From contig NC_135550.1 of NCBI RefSeq assembly GCF_964340395.1, positions 9,555,908-9,619,907 of the forward strand: a stretch of 64,000 bases of DNA. The letters are read 5' to 3'. The position numbers and the translations under genes are program-made. The notes under the pieces are model-generated. The model worked only from the letters and a program-made list of their open reading frames with translations. It made no database searches and was not told where the DNA came from. Below, piece after piece: positions 55,801 to 64,000 of the stretch (positions are counted from its first letter, which is position 1; each line of letters starts with the position of its first letter). The DNA is from Glandiceps talaboti (Eukaryota; Hemichordata; Enteropneusta; Spengelidae).

Positions 55801-57614
55801 AAAAACATGACCAATGTAAAGTATTACCACTTTTAGTTATGATTTTTATTACTACTACTTATTCTTGCAATGTAAAATAAACAAATAGCAAAATATTACC
55901 AAACCAGAAAGACTATAGAGTTTCATTTAGACGGCTCAACTTTTTTTTTACATCTCACACAACGTTTTTTTTTTATGAATTACACAAACAAAATACTGCA
56001 TACAGGCACTGATAGAGTGCACACACACACATGGTCAGTGTGAAAACAAATGAACATTTTATTTGAATCTTTCTTGTTTCATCGGAGTGATTACGTTCAG
56101 TGAGATAAAATGTATCATTTTATATGCTTGTGTGCTATTTTATTGCATGTAATTTCTAACAAAAAGACGTGAGATATAAAAATATTAAAAAAACATCATG
56201 TTACCTAATTGAAATTCTATAGTAACTCTGGTCTGGTAGTAATGTTTGGAGAAATTGGACATTCCTTTTATGGTTAACATATTCAGGAATGTAACGATAC
56301 AGTGAAAGCTTGGCGAAATACCAAGATACAGTTGAGCAGAATGACACCTTAAACTATCTATTACATTTCAAATTTATAACTGAATACAACTTAAAAGCTA
56401 GAATAAGCAAAGTGTGTCTAATAAAGTGAACTTTCTGGTCTATTAATAACAGTATAATTTTGCAGGGTCATTTTGGTACTAAAAGAGGCTTTTATATATA
56501 TTTCTAAAACAGACCATTTTAAATTATCTACTAAATACTGTAAAACAATAAATCACATGGAACTTATTTTCATTATTTTCACTGGTATGGTATTTTCAAC
56601 TAAAATAAAATCCCTTGATACCATGCCCACCTTCCTAAATAGTGAAAATTAGGTCCAGGCAATACAGGGAATTTATCTTCAATAAAAATATTTGAAAGTA
56701 CCGCCGATACTGTAGTAAGATCTTAAGATATTACAACACTTGTCACAGCGCTAACTATAAAATGAAAACACTGTTCTACACTATAACAATTCAAAGTGTG
56801 GTGATACAACAACCAACAAGTTTCTTTTGTCTCAGCTAGATAAAAAGTATAAACAAAAGTCATTAACAATAAGTGATAGTGACTGTTGTCGTGATGAGTC
56901 ATCTTGAACATACTTAAGTCATGCAAATTTATTATATATGCGAATTATATTCATTAGCTATACATAACTCTAAATTCATCGCCATTCATCAATTAAGAGA
57001 ACTTCGATATTGTTTGGAATATTGTTATCAATTATTATCAAAAGGATTACCAATATCGCGACTTTATTTGGAAGTAAATCATTATTAGACAATCAAAGAA
57101 AGAATGAATTACTCACAGAAACTGTACACTAAGTTTGTGTGAATTTCATTTACTTTACCATGTAACTTCAAGTGAGGTCAGATTCGACTACACACAATGA
57201 TTAAGTGCCGAGATTAAAAGTATCAATAGATGAATGTGACTGATTGACTAGATGTGAGCGACCACAAATGTCACAGTTGTAATATTCACTGTAGTTAGTA
57301 ATGAAGTTAAGATGTCTTTAGCATGTAATACGTGTTCTTTTATAGTCTAGTAATTTACTCTCTTGTGTTCTTTTGTTGCTTTGTTTGATTGTAAGGTGAT
57401 TATATCTGTAGTATTAAAGATATCATCCTCGTCCACTTGTGTAATCTACTACAATTGGACATCATGGTTTTAGTTTGCTTATATCTTATTAAGCTGAACG
57501 GTTGGTGTCCAGTAAATATGTCAGTACAAAAGAAACAAAATAACTGATGGAACAGATCACATAGTCTATATCTCACCAAACCTGACTAGACTTGTTTCAG
57601 GTACATTAATTGTT
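52871..57614. other. Intergenic between TRIM-B and TRIM-A; decayed repeats, no gene
   Basis: Long AT-rich spacer. At about 55080-55790 there are decayed motifs (AAGGTCAAAGGTCA-type runs, AAATATGGCCGCCATT) that look like an old repeat. No exon with recognisable content was found on either strand. Confidence 0.5.
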
Positions 57615-63396
<5,782 letters not shown>

Positions 63397-63512
63397 TGAT
63401 ACAACTATAACACCCCTCGTTGTGGACAGTCTATGTAATGATCAAACCTAGCACTAGCACTGCACTGTAGCATGCCGTTTTCATTGGCCAACACCCTACT
63501 GGTACATGTATA

Positions 63513-63520
63513 TCACGTGA
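63513..63520. promoter_or_regulatory. TCACGTGA palindromic E-box upstream of TRIM-A
   Basis: The same 8-mer as at 25465-25472, here 117 bp upstream of the TRIM-A start codon. A CCAAT pentamer on the coding strand (ATTGG at 63483-63487) lies between the two. Function is inferred. Confidence 0.5.
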
Positions 63521-64000
63521 GAGATTCGGTTGAAACACAGTTCAATGAAATATGACTCAAGGGCCTGTCCCTAGTAATTATAACGAAAGTTTTGATTCCA
63601 CCGATCACGGAGTAAACATTCATCATCAACTCTCCATTCCTCAAGTTACATAGTACTAAATCTTGCTTGTACCTAATTTTGATTACAAACCAGTGTGTTG
63701 TTTATAGGGTGCGTGGATGAGTGACGTTGTCCACCATATCTTAAATTTAGAATAACGCTTGCCTCTAATGACCTTTAACCCCCACATATACATATCGTTT
63801 ACATTTCAACAAAACGAAAATAAAATATTCCAGCAATAGCGGGGAATAATAATCAAACCTAGGTTTGAAAAATAGTCATATGTGAATTTTAAGAGTAAAT
63901 ATACTCTTTATTTTGAAAACAACCAAACTCCATGCTTGAAAACATGGAACAGTATTTTTGAAGGTCATACCATCTCCTTTGTCGGGTCACGTATACAAAG
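63521..64000. other. Upstream flank of TRIM-A; nothing recognised
   Basis: AT-rich sequence without open frames, repeats or motifs that I can name. Confidence 0.5.

Overview
This is nuclear DNA from an invertebrate animal. Genes are split by GT-AG introns, exons are short, GC is low, and both introns and spacers are full of simple repeats (GA, GT, ACAT, CAGA) and small DNA transposons. TRIM paralogues, a Mutator-like transposase gene and a truncated LINE fit a marine invertebrate genome (deuterostome or lophotrochozoan). The sequence alone does not settle the phylum.

Layout. (1) 1-3443, minus: 5' part of a secreted-protein gene with a clear signal-peptide exon; its 3' end lies outside the window. 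(2) 5522-8214, minus: a 199-residue protein with PPxY motifs, a Cys-rich block and a membrane segment; a decayed copy of its first exon lies at about 10.15-10.35 kb. (3) 13408-18978, minus: a two-exon, 1167-residue Mutator-like (DDE) transposase-family gene. (4) 20733-22175, minus: a three-exon, 174-residue protein resembling DUF6973. (5) 25590-38457 plus, 42289-52392 minus and 57615-63396 minus: three paralogous TRIM E3 ubiquitin-ligase genes (RING, B-box 1, B-box 2, coiled coil, SPRY-like C-terminus). All three keep the 96 / 234 / 23 / 134 nt exon series exactly.

Only the TRIM gene at 57.6-63.4 kb (TRIM-A, 582 residues) is uninterrupted. TRIM-C (25.6-38.5 kb) carries a 4101-bp DNA transposon with ~960-bp inverted arms inside the RING-coding exon, flanked by a 6-bp target duplication. 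TRIM-B (42.3-52.4 kb) carries a 2197-bp DNA transposon inside B-box 1, flanked by an 8-bp target duplication, with arrays of a 20-bp perfect palindrome at both ends. In both genes the rest of the coding sequence is open and in frame, and joining the flanks at the duplication gives the family sequence. The insertions therefore look recent, and may be polymorphic between haplotypes.

Other non-coding content: a TTAA-flanked element with ~700-bp arms in TRIM-B intron 1; a PIF/Harbinger-like element (TAA duplication) enclosing a piggyBac-like one in TRIM-C; several MITEs with readable target duplications; four dispersed repeat families seen more than once in the window; a 64-bp tandem repeat; and a 5'-truncated LINE in TRIM-A. 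The TRIM genes would act as ubiquitin ligases, often an innate-immune role in this superfamily; no functional link among the other genes is evident.
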